A stretch of DNA of 48,285 bases from an uncultured bacterium (GTDB lineage: Bacteria; Verrucomicrobiota; Kiritimatiellia; RFP12; UBA1067), in NCBI GenBank assembly GCA_902775595.1, contig CACYNF010000044.1, positions 1-48,285 of the forward strand. Reading direction: 5' to 3'. This document shows, piece by piece, positions 40,558 through 48,285 of the stretch. Position numbers and translations under genes: made by a program. Within the stretch, counting starts at the first letter, position 1. The number at the start of each line of letters is the position of its first letter. The notes below the pieces were generated by a model, which did not search any database, had not been told where the DNA came from, and worked only from the letters and a program-made list of their open reading frames with translations.

Positions 40558-42732
40558 ATGAAAGCGACTGTCTTCTGTGCTGTGGCTGCCCTTGCATCGC
40601 CGGCGTTCGGGGCGATTGAGATTTCGGCGACGAATGGCGTTTCGTTCGTCGCCGCGTTCGACAAGGTCGCGGGAATCCGCGCAGGCGACCGGGAATCAGA
40701 CATCTTCGTCAATGTGGATTTCGAGCGGATCGCAGTGAGCTGCCCCGTTCGAATCGACGCTTCGATGCAGCCGAAGGGCTCTGGCGCACTTGTGGTGCGC
40801 GGCGTCGGGAAGAACAGGCCGCGCATCTTCGGCGGGCTTCCGGTGCGGGAATGGAAGAAGTCCAGGGCGAAGCCCAGGGCTAAGTCTGCCGGCCCCGCAT
40901 GGGAGGCGGACGTCTCGTCTTTCGGCTTCGACAGGCAGGTGGACGCGCTCTTTATGGACGGCAGGATGCTCACGCTCGCACGCTATCCCAACTTCGACCC
41001 GGGCGCTCCGTATGCCGGCGGATGGGCGTACGTTCCGGGCCGTTGGATAAGCATGTATTCCTTTCCGGCCGTAGAGCCGGCGGGGGCGCGCGACTTCATG
41101 CTCGTCGGCAAGGAGGACTGGCACGACTGGTCCGTTCCGTCGGAGGGCCGCATAACGATCTTCCCGCGTCAACGCTATTCAAGCTCGGTCGTCCGCATCG
41201 CCGACCTCGACAGGGAGAAGCGAATCCTCCGCTTCGCCGGGCGGCTATGCGACGTGCCGCGTCCGGGCGACACGTACATCCTAAGCGGCTTTCGCGAAGA
41301 GCTCGACGACTTCGGCGAGTGGTGCCACGACCTGAAGGGCGCGAAGCTGCGGCTCATCCCGCCGCATGGCGCGCACATGGAGAAGGCACTCGTCACGCTT
41401 GCCTCGACGGAGGCGGTGTTCGTGCTTGACGGTGCGTGCAACGTGGCGATCGAGAACCTGGAGCTCTGCGCGGGGACGCGGGGCGTCAGGGTCCGCGGAG
41501 GGGAGAACGTCGTCGTGCGGGGATGCTCAATCCACGACATGACCTCCTTTGCCGTAGAGTTCCACGGTGGATCGCGCCACAAGCTCGTCGACACTGACAT
41601 CTTCGACCTCGGCTGCGGAGCGGTGCACATGACGGGCGGGGACTATGCGCACATGAACGGAGGAACGGTGGAGAACTGCCACATTCACCATACGGGGAAG
41701 ATAGACCACAAGGGGAATGCGATCTTCATCGAAGGCTACGGCATGAAGGTGCGGCACTGCCTGATCCACGACATTCCGGGCTGGGCCGTCTACCACATGG
41801 GCGCGTTCCACGAAATAGCCGACAACCGCATCCACCACTACATGCTCGAGACGGAGGACGGTGCGGCGCTCTACACGTGCGGGTACATGGGCGGACTCGG
41901 AACGGTCATTGCGCGCAACTGGATATCCGACGGCGTCGGCTTCGCGAAAGCCGCCGGGTTCGGTCCGCTCAGATTCTTCCAGAACTGCCACGGCATCTAC
42001 TTCGACGGCAATCCCTCCGGCGGGCCCGGCGGCGCGGCGGTCTTCGACAACATCATCGGCCCCGTGAGCGGCATGGCCTTGAAGATGAACTCCACGAGAT
42101 GCATCACGGTCACGAACAACGTTTTCTACCGGACGGGCCGACGCGAACTCGGCCCGTGGTCGTATGCCATCCAGATGACTGGCGGCGAATACCGGCAGAG
42201 CCACGCCGGCGTCGTCCGCCAGTGGGAGAGTGCGCTCGCCGCGCATCCGGAGCTCGCCGGTGCACCGTTCTTTTCATGCAGGCCAGACGCCGCGCCGGGC
42301 AACAACCAGAGCTGGTCGAACCGCCTTGAACGCAACGTCTGGTTCTATCCTGAATGTCCGAAGCAGCAGCTGCTTATACACGGGAACGTTGACCTCGCCC
42401 AGCATGTCTTCGACTTCAACCTTTACTGCATCGGCAGGGAGGCGAAGACGCCGCATGTGCAGAAGATGCCATGGGAGGATGTCTGGCGGCGGAAGCTGGG
42501 GCATGACGCCCATTCCGTCGTCGTCGACAAAATCGGATTCGCGGCGCCCGAGAAAGGGGACTGCACGATCAAGAACGCGGCCATCGCGAAGAAACTTGGA
42601 CTCTGCCCCGTCAACCTGAGGGGCTGCGGACTGTACACGACGAAGTACCGCAGAAAAATCGAGAAGGAGCCTGACGGCGCGGCCGCGCATCCCGAATGGT
42701 TCGGGAATCCCGTTCATGTGAACCCGCGGTGA
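40558..42732 (+). CDS. exported right-handed beta-helix protein (GH141-like or related)
   Basis: 724 residues with signal peptide (KATVFCAVAALASPAFGA). From about residue 270 the protein shows parallel beta-helix repeats: NVAIENLELCAGTRGVRVRG, ENVVVRGCSIHDMTSFAVEF, GTVENCHIHHTGKIDHKGNA, MKVRHCLIHDIPGWAVYHMG. The repeated C/N-x-I-H-D/H at turn ends and a following EDGAALYTCGYMGGLGTVIA resemble GH141-type and PL6-like helices acting on complex plant or animal glycans. The first 250 residues form a beta domain with an RYPNFDPGA-like segment. Family membership below the fold level is uncertain. Followed at 40 bp by the Tat-exported phosphoesterase, likely the same operon. Confidence 0.82.
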   Translation: MKATVFCAVAALASPAFGAIEISATNGVSFVAAFDKVAGIRAGDRESDIFVNVDFERIAVSCPVRIDASMQPKGSGALVVRGVGKNRPRIFGGLPVREWKKSRAKPRAKSAGPAWEADVSSFGFDRQVDALFMDGRMLTLARYPNFDPGAPYAGGWAYVPGRWISMYSFPAVEPAGARDFMLVGKEDWHDWSVPSEGRITIFPRQRYSSSVVRIADLDREKRILRFAGRLCDVPRPGDTYILSGFREELDDFGEWCHDLKGAKLRLIPPHGAHMEKALVTLASTEAVFVLDGACNVAIENLELCAGTRGVRVRGGENVVVRGCSIHDMTSFAVEFHGGSRHKLVDTDIFDLGCGAVHMTGGDYAHMNGGTVENCHIHHTGKIDHKGNAIFIEGYGMKVRHCLIHDIPGWAVYHMGAFHEIADNRIHHYMLETEDGAALYTCGYMGGLGTVIARNWISDGVGFAKAAGFGPLRFFQNCHGIYFDGNPSGGPGGAAVFDNIIGPVSGMALKMNSTRCITVTNNVFYRTGRRELGPWSYAIQMTGGEYRQSHAGVVRQWESALAAHPELAGAPFFSCRPDAAPGNNQSWSNRLERNVWFYPECPKQQLLIHGNVDLAQHVFDFNLYCIGREAKTPHVQKMPWEDVWRRKLGHDAHSVVVDKIGFAAPEKGDCTIKNAAIAKKLGLCPVNLRGCGLYTTKYRRKIEKEPDGAAAHPEWFGNPVHVNPR

Positions 42733-42772
42733 CCTGGCGGCATGGGAACGCATTTGACAGAAGGAGAGAACT

Positions 42773-43747
42773 ATGATGGAATCTGGAAATAGAATCGGGC
42801 GAAGGGAATTCATCTGCGGCACGGCGTCGTTTGCCGCGGGCGTTTCGTTGGCATCTTCGGGCGGGCGTCGGCGACTCGACCCAAATCTCACGCTCCTCGT
42901 GAGCGACCCGCATGTCAACGGCGGGGACAAGGGAATGAAGCACATGAATGCCGCGTTTGCCGGAATCGTGGCGGAGGTGCTGAAGATGAATCCGCTGCCT
43001 GCCCGCATCGTCTCGCTCGGCGACGTTTCTTATATGTCGGGCGCGGTCGCGGACTACCGCAGATTTGCGGAATTGCTGAAGCCGCTCACCGATCTCGGCG
43101 TCGTTTTCGCCGCGAGCGCGATGGGCAACCACGACAGGCGCTCATCGTTCGCCGCGGTGTTCCCCGACCTCGCCGCGAAGACCGTCGTTCAAGGATGGAT
43201 TGTCTCCATTGTCGACGCCGGGATGGTCGATCTTCTCGTCCTTGACACGCTCTGGGCGAAGGACGGTCCCGGCAGCGCGAATGGCGTACTCAATTACGAG
43301 AAGGCGAACAGGGCTCAGCTCGACTACATTGCCGAAAATCTGCCAAAATGGCCGAAGCCTGTTTTCGTCTGCGCACATCATCCCATCGGCGAAATAAACT
43401 GGGGAGGTGGCACATTTCTTGTCGGGCAGATGTGCGCGGCGAAAAACGTCGTCGGCTTTCTGCATGGGCACCGTCATCGCTGGGCGCCAGACTGGATCAA
43501 CCGGGACTGGAGCTCCAACGCCATCGCAAGGACGCTTGGCATCCCCTCCGGAGGCATCTGGGGCGACATCGGCTATGCGCTGCTGAAGACCGAGCCAGGC
43601 AAGGCGACGGTTCGTTTCCGCTCGCGGGGTTTCTGGTTCATGAATCCGGCTCCGAAAGACGACAGGCAGAGAAGTCTCTGGCGCGCAATCGAAGATGACG
43701 CGAGGAACGCGGTCTGCACGTTCCCGATTCCCATCCCCCTGATTTGA
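42773..43747 (+). CDS. Tat-exported calcineurin-like metallophosphoesterase
   Basis: 324 residues. Twin-arginine leader IGRREFICGTASFAAGVSLA, so it is exported folded. Metal ligands in family order: VSDPHVNG (D-x-H), SLGDVSYM (GD, with Tyr where Asp is more usual), MGNHDRR (GNHD), CAHHPIGE (His) and HGHRHRW (GHxH). AAGGAGAG lies 7 bases before the ATG. Such enzymes hydrolyse phosphomonoesters or diesters, or nucleotides outside the cytoplasm. Linked to the beta-helix gene upstream, it may remove phosphate or act on released sugar phosphates; that is context inference. Its last codons contain the next operator. Confidence 0.88.
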   Translation: MMESGNRIGRREFICGTASFAAGVSLASSGGRRRLDPNLTLLVSDPHVNGGDKGMKHMNAAFAGIVAEVLKMNPLPARIVSLGDVSYMSGAVADYRRFAELLKPLTDLGVVFAASAMGNHDRRSSFAAVFPDLAAKTVVQGWIVSIVDAGMVDLLVLDTLWAKDGPGSANGVLNYEKANRAQLDYIAENLPKWPKPVFVCAHHPIGEINWGGGTFLVGQMCAAKNVVGFLHGHRHRWAPDWINRDWSSNAIARTLGIPSGGIWGDIGYALLKTEPGKATVRFRSRGFWFMNPAPKDDRQRSLWRAIEDDARNAVCTFPIPIPLI

Positions 43748-43753
43748 GCGGGT
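43735..43753 (+). promoter_or_regulatory. 19-bp operator, copy 3
   Basis: CCCCCTGATTTGAGCGGGT, three differences from copies 1 and 2, overlapping the stop of the phosphoesterase gene. Its end is 22 bases upstream of the -10 at 43776. Confidence 0.75.
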
Positions 43754-43772
43754 ATGTGGTTCGGGCTGATTA

Positions 43773-43781
43773 TGGTAAAAT
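43773..43781 (+). promoter_or_regulatory. promoter of the GH39-like gene
   Basis: TGGTAAAAT, with a 28-base stretch to ATG 43810 that contains AAAGGAG. The region from operator to start codon is nearly identical to that of the LRR gene at 47239. Confidence 0.75.
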
Positions 43782-43809
43782 ATTTCCAGACTCAAAGGAG
43801 AACTCCACC

Positions 43810-45408
43810 ATGGTGACTTCGCAAAATCGTATGTTTTCCAAGAGAGTGCGCAGGAACTCTTGGGCTGCACAGAGGGCAATGCGTGACGCGGCGACGCTTT
43901 TCGCCTGCTCGGCGTTGACGGCGCTTTGCTCGCTTTACGCCGCCGAGCCCGCCGAATCGGCTACAGTGACGGTTGACGTCGCGAAGGAACTCGGGCCGAT
44001 CAAGCCGATGCATGCGGTCAACAACGGGCCGACCGTGCGAAAGCCGGGAGGCGACCAGAAGAACGGGAACTTTGATGAATACAGGGCTCTGCGCATTCCG
44101 TTCGCGCGCACCCACGACTCTATCAACTGCGTGCCTGGCGGTGCGCACACATGCGACATTCGCGCGATATTCCCCGACTTTGACGCAGACGAAAACGACC
44201 CGCGTAACTATGACTTCGTATTTACCGACCATTACCTTGACAATATCAGACGCGCCGGCGCCGAGGTGTTCTTCCGGCTCGGGCAGACGATCGAGCATGG
44301 GCCGAAGAAATATGGCGTCCTTCCGCCGAAGGACAACGCCAAGTGGGCGCGCATCTGCGAACACGTAATCCGCCACTACAACGAAGGCTGGGGCTGGGGC
44401 CTCGACACCGCGCACACGACCGTGAACGTATCGTGGTCTAACCAGTTCAACATCGTCTATTGGGAAATATGGAACGAGCCCGATCTCGACCCATCGGACA
44501 TGGAGCCGCCGAAGAACCCGCGCTGCTGGGGCGGAACGGTCACGAACTTCTTCCGGCTGTTCGAAACGACGGCGAAACATCTTAAGGGGAAGTTTCCTCG
44601 GCTCAAGGTCGGCGGACCTGCCATCTGCGGAAACTTCGAATGGGGACGGCGTTTCCTCGGCTATTGCCGCGACCGCGACGTTCCGCTCGACTTCTTCTCA
44701 TGGCACGTCTACGCTACGGAGCCGCGGCAGATAGCGGACCGCGCAGTCCTGGCAAGGAAGATTCTGGACGACGCCGGATTCGTCAATGTCGAGTCCATCC
44801 TTGACGAATGGAACTACGTGAAGGGCTGGACGGACGATTTCCAGTATTCGCTTGAAGTGGAGTCGGGAATGTTCGCGCAGAAGGGCGCGGCGTTCATCGC
44901 GGGCACGATGGTGGACTGCCAGTCGAAGCCGGTGGACATGCTGATGTTCTACGACGCGCGGTTCAGCACCGGCATGAACAACTTGTTCTCGAGACCGACG
45001 TACCAGCCGATGAAGGGATACTATCCGTTCTATGCCTGGTCGAAGCTCGTCGACTGCGGCACGCAGGTCTCGTGCACGGTTGTGGAAGGTCGCAACAAGG
45101 CGTCCGACGCGAAGACAGGGCCCGTGTTCAAGGGCATGGACGCCATGCTGGGCGGGAGCTTCCGCGCAGTCGCGACAAAGGGAACGGGCGGATCTGGTGC
45201 GGTGCTGGTCGTCAGGTATTCCGAGGACAACAACGTCACCGACACGGCGGATGTGAAAGTGGCGGTGTCAGGCGTCTCGCTCGCCAAGGCGCGGTGCCAC
45301 CTGACGGATGCCGTGCGTACGCACACGGAAGTGCCGCTCGACATCCGGCCGGACGGCGCGGGCATCATCCGCATGCAGCCAAATTCCTTTGCGCTCGTCG
45401 AGTGGTGA
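43810..45408 (+). CDS. secreted GH39-like (clan GH-A) glycoside hydrolase
   Basis: 532 residues from ATG 43810. A long signal peptide with N-terminal TSQNRMFSKR and hydrophobic LFACSALTALCSLYA. A (beta/alpha)8 barrel follows with acid/base E223 in YWEIWNEPDLD and nucleophile E333 in SILDEWNY, the placement of retaining GH-A enzymes. FARTHDS near residue 100 and FSWHVYA are typical of GH39 (beta-xylosidase, alpha-L-iduronidase and relatives). After the barrel a beta-sandwich domain (about 430-532) ends in FALVEW. Adjacent PL8 lyase suggests glycosaminoglycan-type substrates, compatible with an iduronidase- or hexosaminidase-like activity; not provable here. Confidence 0.86.
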   Translation: MVTSQNRMFSKRVRRNSWAAQRAMRDAATLFACSALTALCSLYAAEPAESATVTVDVAKELGPIKPMHAVNNGPTVRKPGGDQKNGNFDEYRALRIPFARTHDSINCVPGGAHTCDIRAIFPDFDADENDPRNYDFVFTDHYLDNIRRAGAEVFFRLGQTIEHGPKKYGVLPPKDNAKWARICEHVIRHYNEGWGWGLDTAHTTVNVSWSNQFNIVYWEIWNEPDLDPSDMEPPKNPRCWGGTVTNFFRLFETTAKHLKGKFPRLKVGGPAICGNFEWGRRFLGYCRDRDVPLDFFSWHVYATEPRQIADRAVLARKILDDAGFVNVESILDEWNYVKGWTDDFQYSLEVESGMFAQKGAAFIAGTMVDCQSKPVDMLMFYDARFSTGMNNLFSRPTYQPMKGYYPFYAWSKLVDCGTQVSCTVVEGRNKASDAKTGPVFKGMDAMLGGSFRAVATKGTGGSGAVLVVRYSEDNNVTDTADVKVAVSGVSLAKARCHLTDAVRTHTEVPLDIRPDGAGIIRMQPNSFALVEW

Positions 45409-45429
45409 CGAAAGACTTAGGGGCCGTAT

Positions 45430-47097
45430 ATGCAAAACGAAACGGAAATGGGTCGCAAAGTGATCTGCGCGGCGCTCGCAATAGTTGCCGTCCTCGCGCT
45501 CCGCGGCGCATCCGCCGCGGACGGCGGGATGGAGCTTCTCGTCTCGCGCTACGCGGACGCTGCGGCGGCCGAGCAGGACGTGTCGCGTGCGGCGGGGCTG
45601 CGCGCGGCGCTGAAGGCGGACGGATCGTGGGGCGACATCGACTATTCTGACAGGTCGCGTTCCGAATGGCCAGTCGGAGCTCATGTGCGCGTGCGGCTGC
45701 GCATACTGGCGGCCGACTGGCGGCGGAACGGCAGCCGCGAGTCGCTCGAGGCGGCGCACAGGGCGCTCGGATTCTGGCTGGAGCGCCGCTTCGACAACCC
45801 CAACTGGTGGTGGAACATCATCGGCGTGCCGATGTCGCTCGGCGACGCTGGGCTGATGATGGACGGCGAGCTCACTGACGAGGAGCGGCGCGGCATCATC
45901 GAGCTGATGACGGTCAAGGAGCCGGGGTACGCGAAGACTGGGCAGAACTTCGCGTGGATGTCCGAGAACCGTCTGAGGCGCGGCCTGCTCGCGCGCGACG
46001 AGGCGCTCGTGAAGTCCGCGCTGAAGGACGTCCTCCGCGAGGTCCGCATGGGGAAGACAGAGGGCATCCGCTCCGACTGGTGCTTCCACCAGCACGGAGA
46101 GCAGCCGCAGTTCGGCAACTACGGCCTAAGCTTCATCGTCTCGCAGTCGCGCCTCGCCACGCTCCTCGCGGGGACGGGCTTCGAGTATCCGCCCGAGAAG
46201 CTCGAGCTCGTGCGCAATCTCGCCTCGGAGGGGTATTCGTGGATATGCTGGAAGGGGATGATGGACGTCTCGGCGATGGGCCGCCAGCTGCACAGGGACG
46301 CCCAGCGCACGAAGGCGGCGGGTGTGGAACGCGCGTTCGCGAACCTCGAGAAGACGGGATGGATCCGCCCCGCGCCGCGCCTCGGGTTCCGCTACTTCGA
46401 CAAGAGCGCCTACGCCGTCTACCGCGCGAATGGCTTCATGGCGTCGGTCCGCGCGTCGACCCCGAGAATCATCGGCACGGAGACGTGGATCAACGAGGAC
46501 AACGCCAAGGGGATGTGCATGGCGGACGGCGCGTTGATGGCGTACGCGACGGGGCGCGAATACGAGAACGTGTTCCCGCTCTGGGACGACTGGCGCATGA
46601 TCCCCGGCGTGACGGCCTACCTCGGCAAGCCGGTGGTGCGCAAGGACTCGCGCAACAGGCGCGACGACATCCGCGCGGGGACGTGGGGCGACGGCGGATT
46701 CTTCGAGTTCACCTTCGAGCGCGAGGGGCTTGTCGCGCACAAGAAGTGGACGTTCTCGCCGGACGGGATCGTCTGCGAGGGGTCTGGCATATCCGCGAGC
46801 GACGGCGCGTACGAGGTCGCGACGTGCGTCGAGCATGCGTGGGCCGCGCCGGATGCGGGCGTGGTCGAGCAGTCCGACGCCGTGTCGCGCTTCCGCAACG
46901 GCGCGTTCGTGTACACGGTGCACGCTCCGAAGGACGTGATCCGCTTCGAGCTCGCAGAGCGCGAGGGGAACTTCAACACGTTCATGCTCGCGCACGAGCC
47001 GTCGCCCGTGAAGGGCAGAGTCTTCTCCCTGCGCATCCTCCACGGCAAGGCCCCGGCAGACGCCGCATATCGCTACGAGATATCGCCTGCGAAGTAA
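45430..47097 (+). CDS. polysaccharide lyase family 8 (chondroitin/hyaluronate-type lyase)
   Basis: 555 residues, signal peptide about 1-29, 21 bases after the GH39-like gene and probably in its operon. An (alpha/alpha)-toroid N-domain has NPNWWWNIIGVP (124-134); FHQHGEQPQFGNYG (219-232) is the signature. By spacing to chondroitin AC lyase the catalytic residues would be N173, H222, Y231 and R285 in MGRQLHR, with E356 in INEDNAKG. A beta-sandwich C-domain follows (FTFEREGLVAHKKWTF). The protein is shorter than classical PL8 lyases (about 700), with a reduced C-terminus. It breaks uronic-acid polysaccharides by beta-elimination. The polymer (hyaluronan, chondroitin or xanthan-like) is not determined. 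Confidence 0.86.
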   Translation: MQNETEMGRKVICAALAIVAVLALRGASAADGGMELLVSRYADAAAAEQDVSRAAGLRAALKADGSWGDIDYSDRSRSEWPVGAHVRVRLRILAADWRRNGSRESLEAAHRALGFWLERRFDNPNWWWNIIGVPMSLGDAGLMMDGELTDEERRGIIELMTVKEPGYAKTGQNFAWMSENRLRRGLLARDEALVKSALKDVLREVRMGKTEGIRSDWCFHQHGEQPQFGNYGLSFIVSQSRLATLLAGTGFEYPPEKLELVRNLASEGYSWICWKGMMDVSAMGRQLHRDAQRTKAAGVERAFANLEKTGWIRPAPRLGFRYFDKSAYAVYRANGFMASVRASTPRIIGTETWINEDNAKGMCMADGALMAYATGREYENVFPLWDDWRMIPGVTAYLGKPVVRKDSRNRRDDIRAGTWGDGGFFEFTFEREGLVAHKKWTFSPDGIVCEGSGISASDGAYEVATCVEHAWAAPDAGVVEQSDAVSRFRNGAFVYTVHAPKDVIRFELAEREGNFNTFMLAHEPSPVKGRVFSLRILHGKAPADAAYRYEISPAK

Positions 47098-47163
47098 TTT
47101 GGCGAACCATGGCCCCGGCAGCATGCTTGTTCTCTCGGCGGTAAGGGTGCCGAATTAGCCCAC

Positions 47164-47182
47164 CCCCCTAATTTGAGGGGGT
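47164..47182 (+). promoter_or_regulatory. 19-bp operator, copy 4
   Basis: CCCCCTAATTTGAGGGGGT, one difference from copies 1 and 2, 22 bases upstream of the -10 at 47205. Confidence 0.78.
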
Positions 47183-47201
47183 ATGCGGTTCGGGCTGATT
47201 G

Positions 47202-47210
47202 TGGTAGAAT
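47202..47210 (+). promoter_or_regulatory. promoter of the LRR gene
   Basis: TGGTAGAAT with 28 bases to ATG 47239 and AAAGGAG in the leader. Near-identical to the upstream region of the GH39-like gene. Confidence 0.75.
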
Positions 47211-47238
47211 GTTTCCAACTCCAAAGGAGAATTCTGCC

Positions 47239-48240
47239 ATGATAATGATAACTTCGCAAAATCGTAGGTTTGTCCAGGGGGGTAATTATCTCCTTTCCGT
47301 AGCTCGTCTTTGTGCGGCTGCCGCGGCTCTTTGCACGGCAAGCAGCGTCTATGCGACAGATTGGACATACGATTCATCCGCCAAAACAATTACCGATGGC
47401 GGATGGATAATCAAGTGCACGTACACAGTTGGCGCCAAAGCGATTTCACTCAGTACCGTTTCGACTGTCGCTGCAGATGGAATTCTTGATTTGCGCAACA
47501 TGACAGTTACAAGCGGTTCGACCGCTGCGCTCATTACAAGCATAACATTCACCTCGAATTGGGATAACAACGTCGCCGTTAAGGAACTTTACGCCGATTG
47601 CGTGACGAAGCTGCCCCGACTGTACACCAATAAATCTATCGAAAAGGTGGTCGTGGCGAATCCGCTGCTGACTTCGATTCAGGGGAATCAATTCTTCAAT
47701 GCAACGAAGCTTGTGTCCGACATTTCAGACATTGTCGCGCCTGGAGTGACCTCCATCGGAACTAGTGCCTTCAACGGTAGTAAGGTCAGGGGCAAATTAA
47801 CGTTGACTGCCGTCAATACAATTAATGAGACCGCCTTCAAAGGTTCGATGATTGAGGATGTCGATATTACAAGCAGCGCACTGACTTCCATGGGCGATGC
47901 GTTTTACCATTGCACGGCATTGACAAACGCGAATATATCATGCGCTAAGCTCACTTCGCTTTCGGGTACGTTCGGCTATTGTTCAAAACTGCGGCGTGTA
48001 AGTCTTGCGTGCCCCGTTCTTTCAACGATAGGCAAGGCCTCGTTCAGAAACACATCCGTCCTTTCGGTAAATATTTCAGGCATTTGTCCCTCTACTGTCA
48101 CGTCGGTTGGCGAATCCGCCTTTAACAGTTGCCCTGCTGTTGGAAAGGTCACCCTGCCCAATCTTGCATCGCTTGGAGTCGATGCTTTCAACCTAAATTC
48201 GTCAGTTGGGCTCCCGACCGACGCGGCTTTCGCCGCATGA
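47239..48240 (+). CDS. exported BspA-type leucine-rich-repeat protein
   Basis: 333 residues. Signal region with the same TSQNR start as the GH39-like protein, then LSVARLCAAAAALCTASSVYA. The mature part consists of LRR_5-type repeats such as GVTSIGTSAFNGSKVRG, AVNTINETAFKGSMIEDVDI and SVGESAFNSCPAVGKVTLPN. These repeats make a solenoid used for binding proteins or glycans at the surface. The gene is more AT-rich than its neighbours, hinting at a different origin. It may be a binding partner of the saccharide system, since it shares the operator and leader. No anchor or sorting signal is visible. A terminator follows. Confidence 0.85.
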   Translation: MIMITSQNRRFVQGGNYLLSVARLCAAAAALCTASSVYATDWTYDSSAKTITDGGWIIKCTYTVGAKAISLSTVSTVAADGILDLRNMTVTSGSTAALITSITFTSNWDNNVAVKELYADCVTKLPRLYTNKSIEKVVVANPLLTSIQGNQFFNATKLVSDISDIVAPGVTSIGTSAFNGSKVRGKLTLTAVNTINETAFKGSMIEDVDITSSALTSMGDAFYHCTALTNANISCAKLTSLSGTFGYCSKLRRVSLACPVLSTIGKASFRNTSVLSVNISGICPSTVTSVGESAFNSCPAVGKVTLPNLASLGVDAFNLNSSVGLPTDAAFAA

Positions 48241-48254
48241 CAACACCCTCCCGC

Positions 48255-48281
48255 CCGGCTTCCGTTCAGAAGCCGGTTTTT
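48255..48281 (+). terminator. rho-independent terminator after the LRR gene
   Basis: 8-bp stem CCGGCTTC (48255-48262) with GAAGCCGG (48269-48276), then TTTTT. Confidence 0.85.
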
Positions 48282-48285
48282 GCCT

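Overview
The window is a GC-rich chromosomal segment (AT-rich only in a few islands) from a bacterium that most resembles the Kiritimatiellota or a close PVC-group lineage. That assignment is inference, from DUF2341/LamG-type exported proteins, DUF1080 (3-keto-glycoside) enzymes, a PL8 lyase, GGGtGRT proteins and RAYT elements. No rRNA or tRNA gene and no CRISPR array was found.

Layout. (1) 1-3.9 kb, minus strand: a tightly overlapped operon ftsH - cdaA - a 58-residue CdaR/YbbR-like membrane stub - ftsK (cut by the window edge). (2) 3.9-16.6 kb, plus strand: housekeeping and core genes: hemolysin III, ettA, a thioesterase, a TMEM43-like protein, an Fe-S scaffold-like protein with its GGGtGRT partner, an acyl-CoA synthetase, a 2-hydroxyacid dehydrogenase, tsaE, pyrF, a BatC-like TPR protein and murG. 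(3) 16.6-25.2 kb: a mobile-element island with a 90-bp tandem duplication, an IS30-family transposase, palindromic repeats, a 1458-residue exported protein of unknown function, and a nest of whole and decayed RAYT (REP-associated transposase) genes flanked by iteron-like REP pairs. (4) 25.2-34.4 kb: a large DUF2341/LamG surface protein with a poly-G tract upstream, an exported serine hydrolase, a GH16 glycosidase, an M3 oligopeptidase, a CPBP protease and a methyltransferase. (5) 34.5-48.2 kb: a saccharide-catabolic region with a lipoprotein fusing two DUF1080 domains to a sugar-isomerase barrel, a NarL-type two-component system, a serine hydrolase, a beta-helix protein, a Tat-exported phosphoesterase, a GH39-like glycosidase, a PL8 lyase and an LRR protein.

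Two regulatory signals stand out. First, almost every transcription unit begins with an extended -10 element, TGGTATAAT or a close variant. In about ten cases this -10 ends only 6-8 bases before the ATG, which predicts leaderless mRNAs. Second, four genes of the saccharide region (starts 39337, 40558, 43810, 47239) share a 19-bp near-palindrome, CCCCCTAATTTGACGGGGT, placed exactly 22 bases upstream of the -10. The first copy lies in the intergenic region shared with the divergent histidine kinase/response-regulator pair. This looks like an undescribed regulon: a two-component system controlling secreted glycosaminoglycan- or glycan-degrading enzymes through a class II activator site.

The saccharide genes plausibly work together. 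The PL8 lyase and the GH39-like and GH16 enzymes cut polymer outside the cytoplasm. The esterase-like serine hydrolases and the phosphoesterase could remove substituents. The DUF1080/isomerase lipoprotein could handle 3-keto sugars. Substrates are not proven by sequence.
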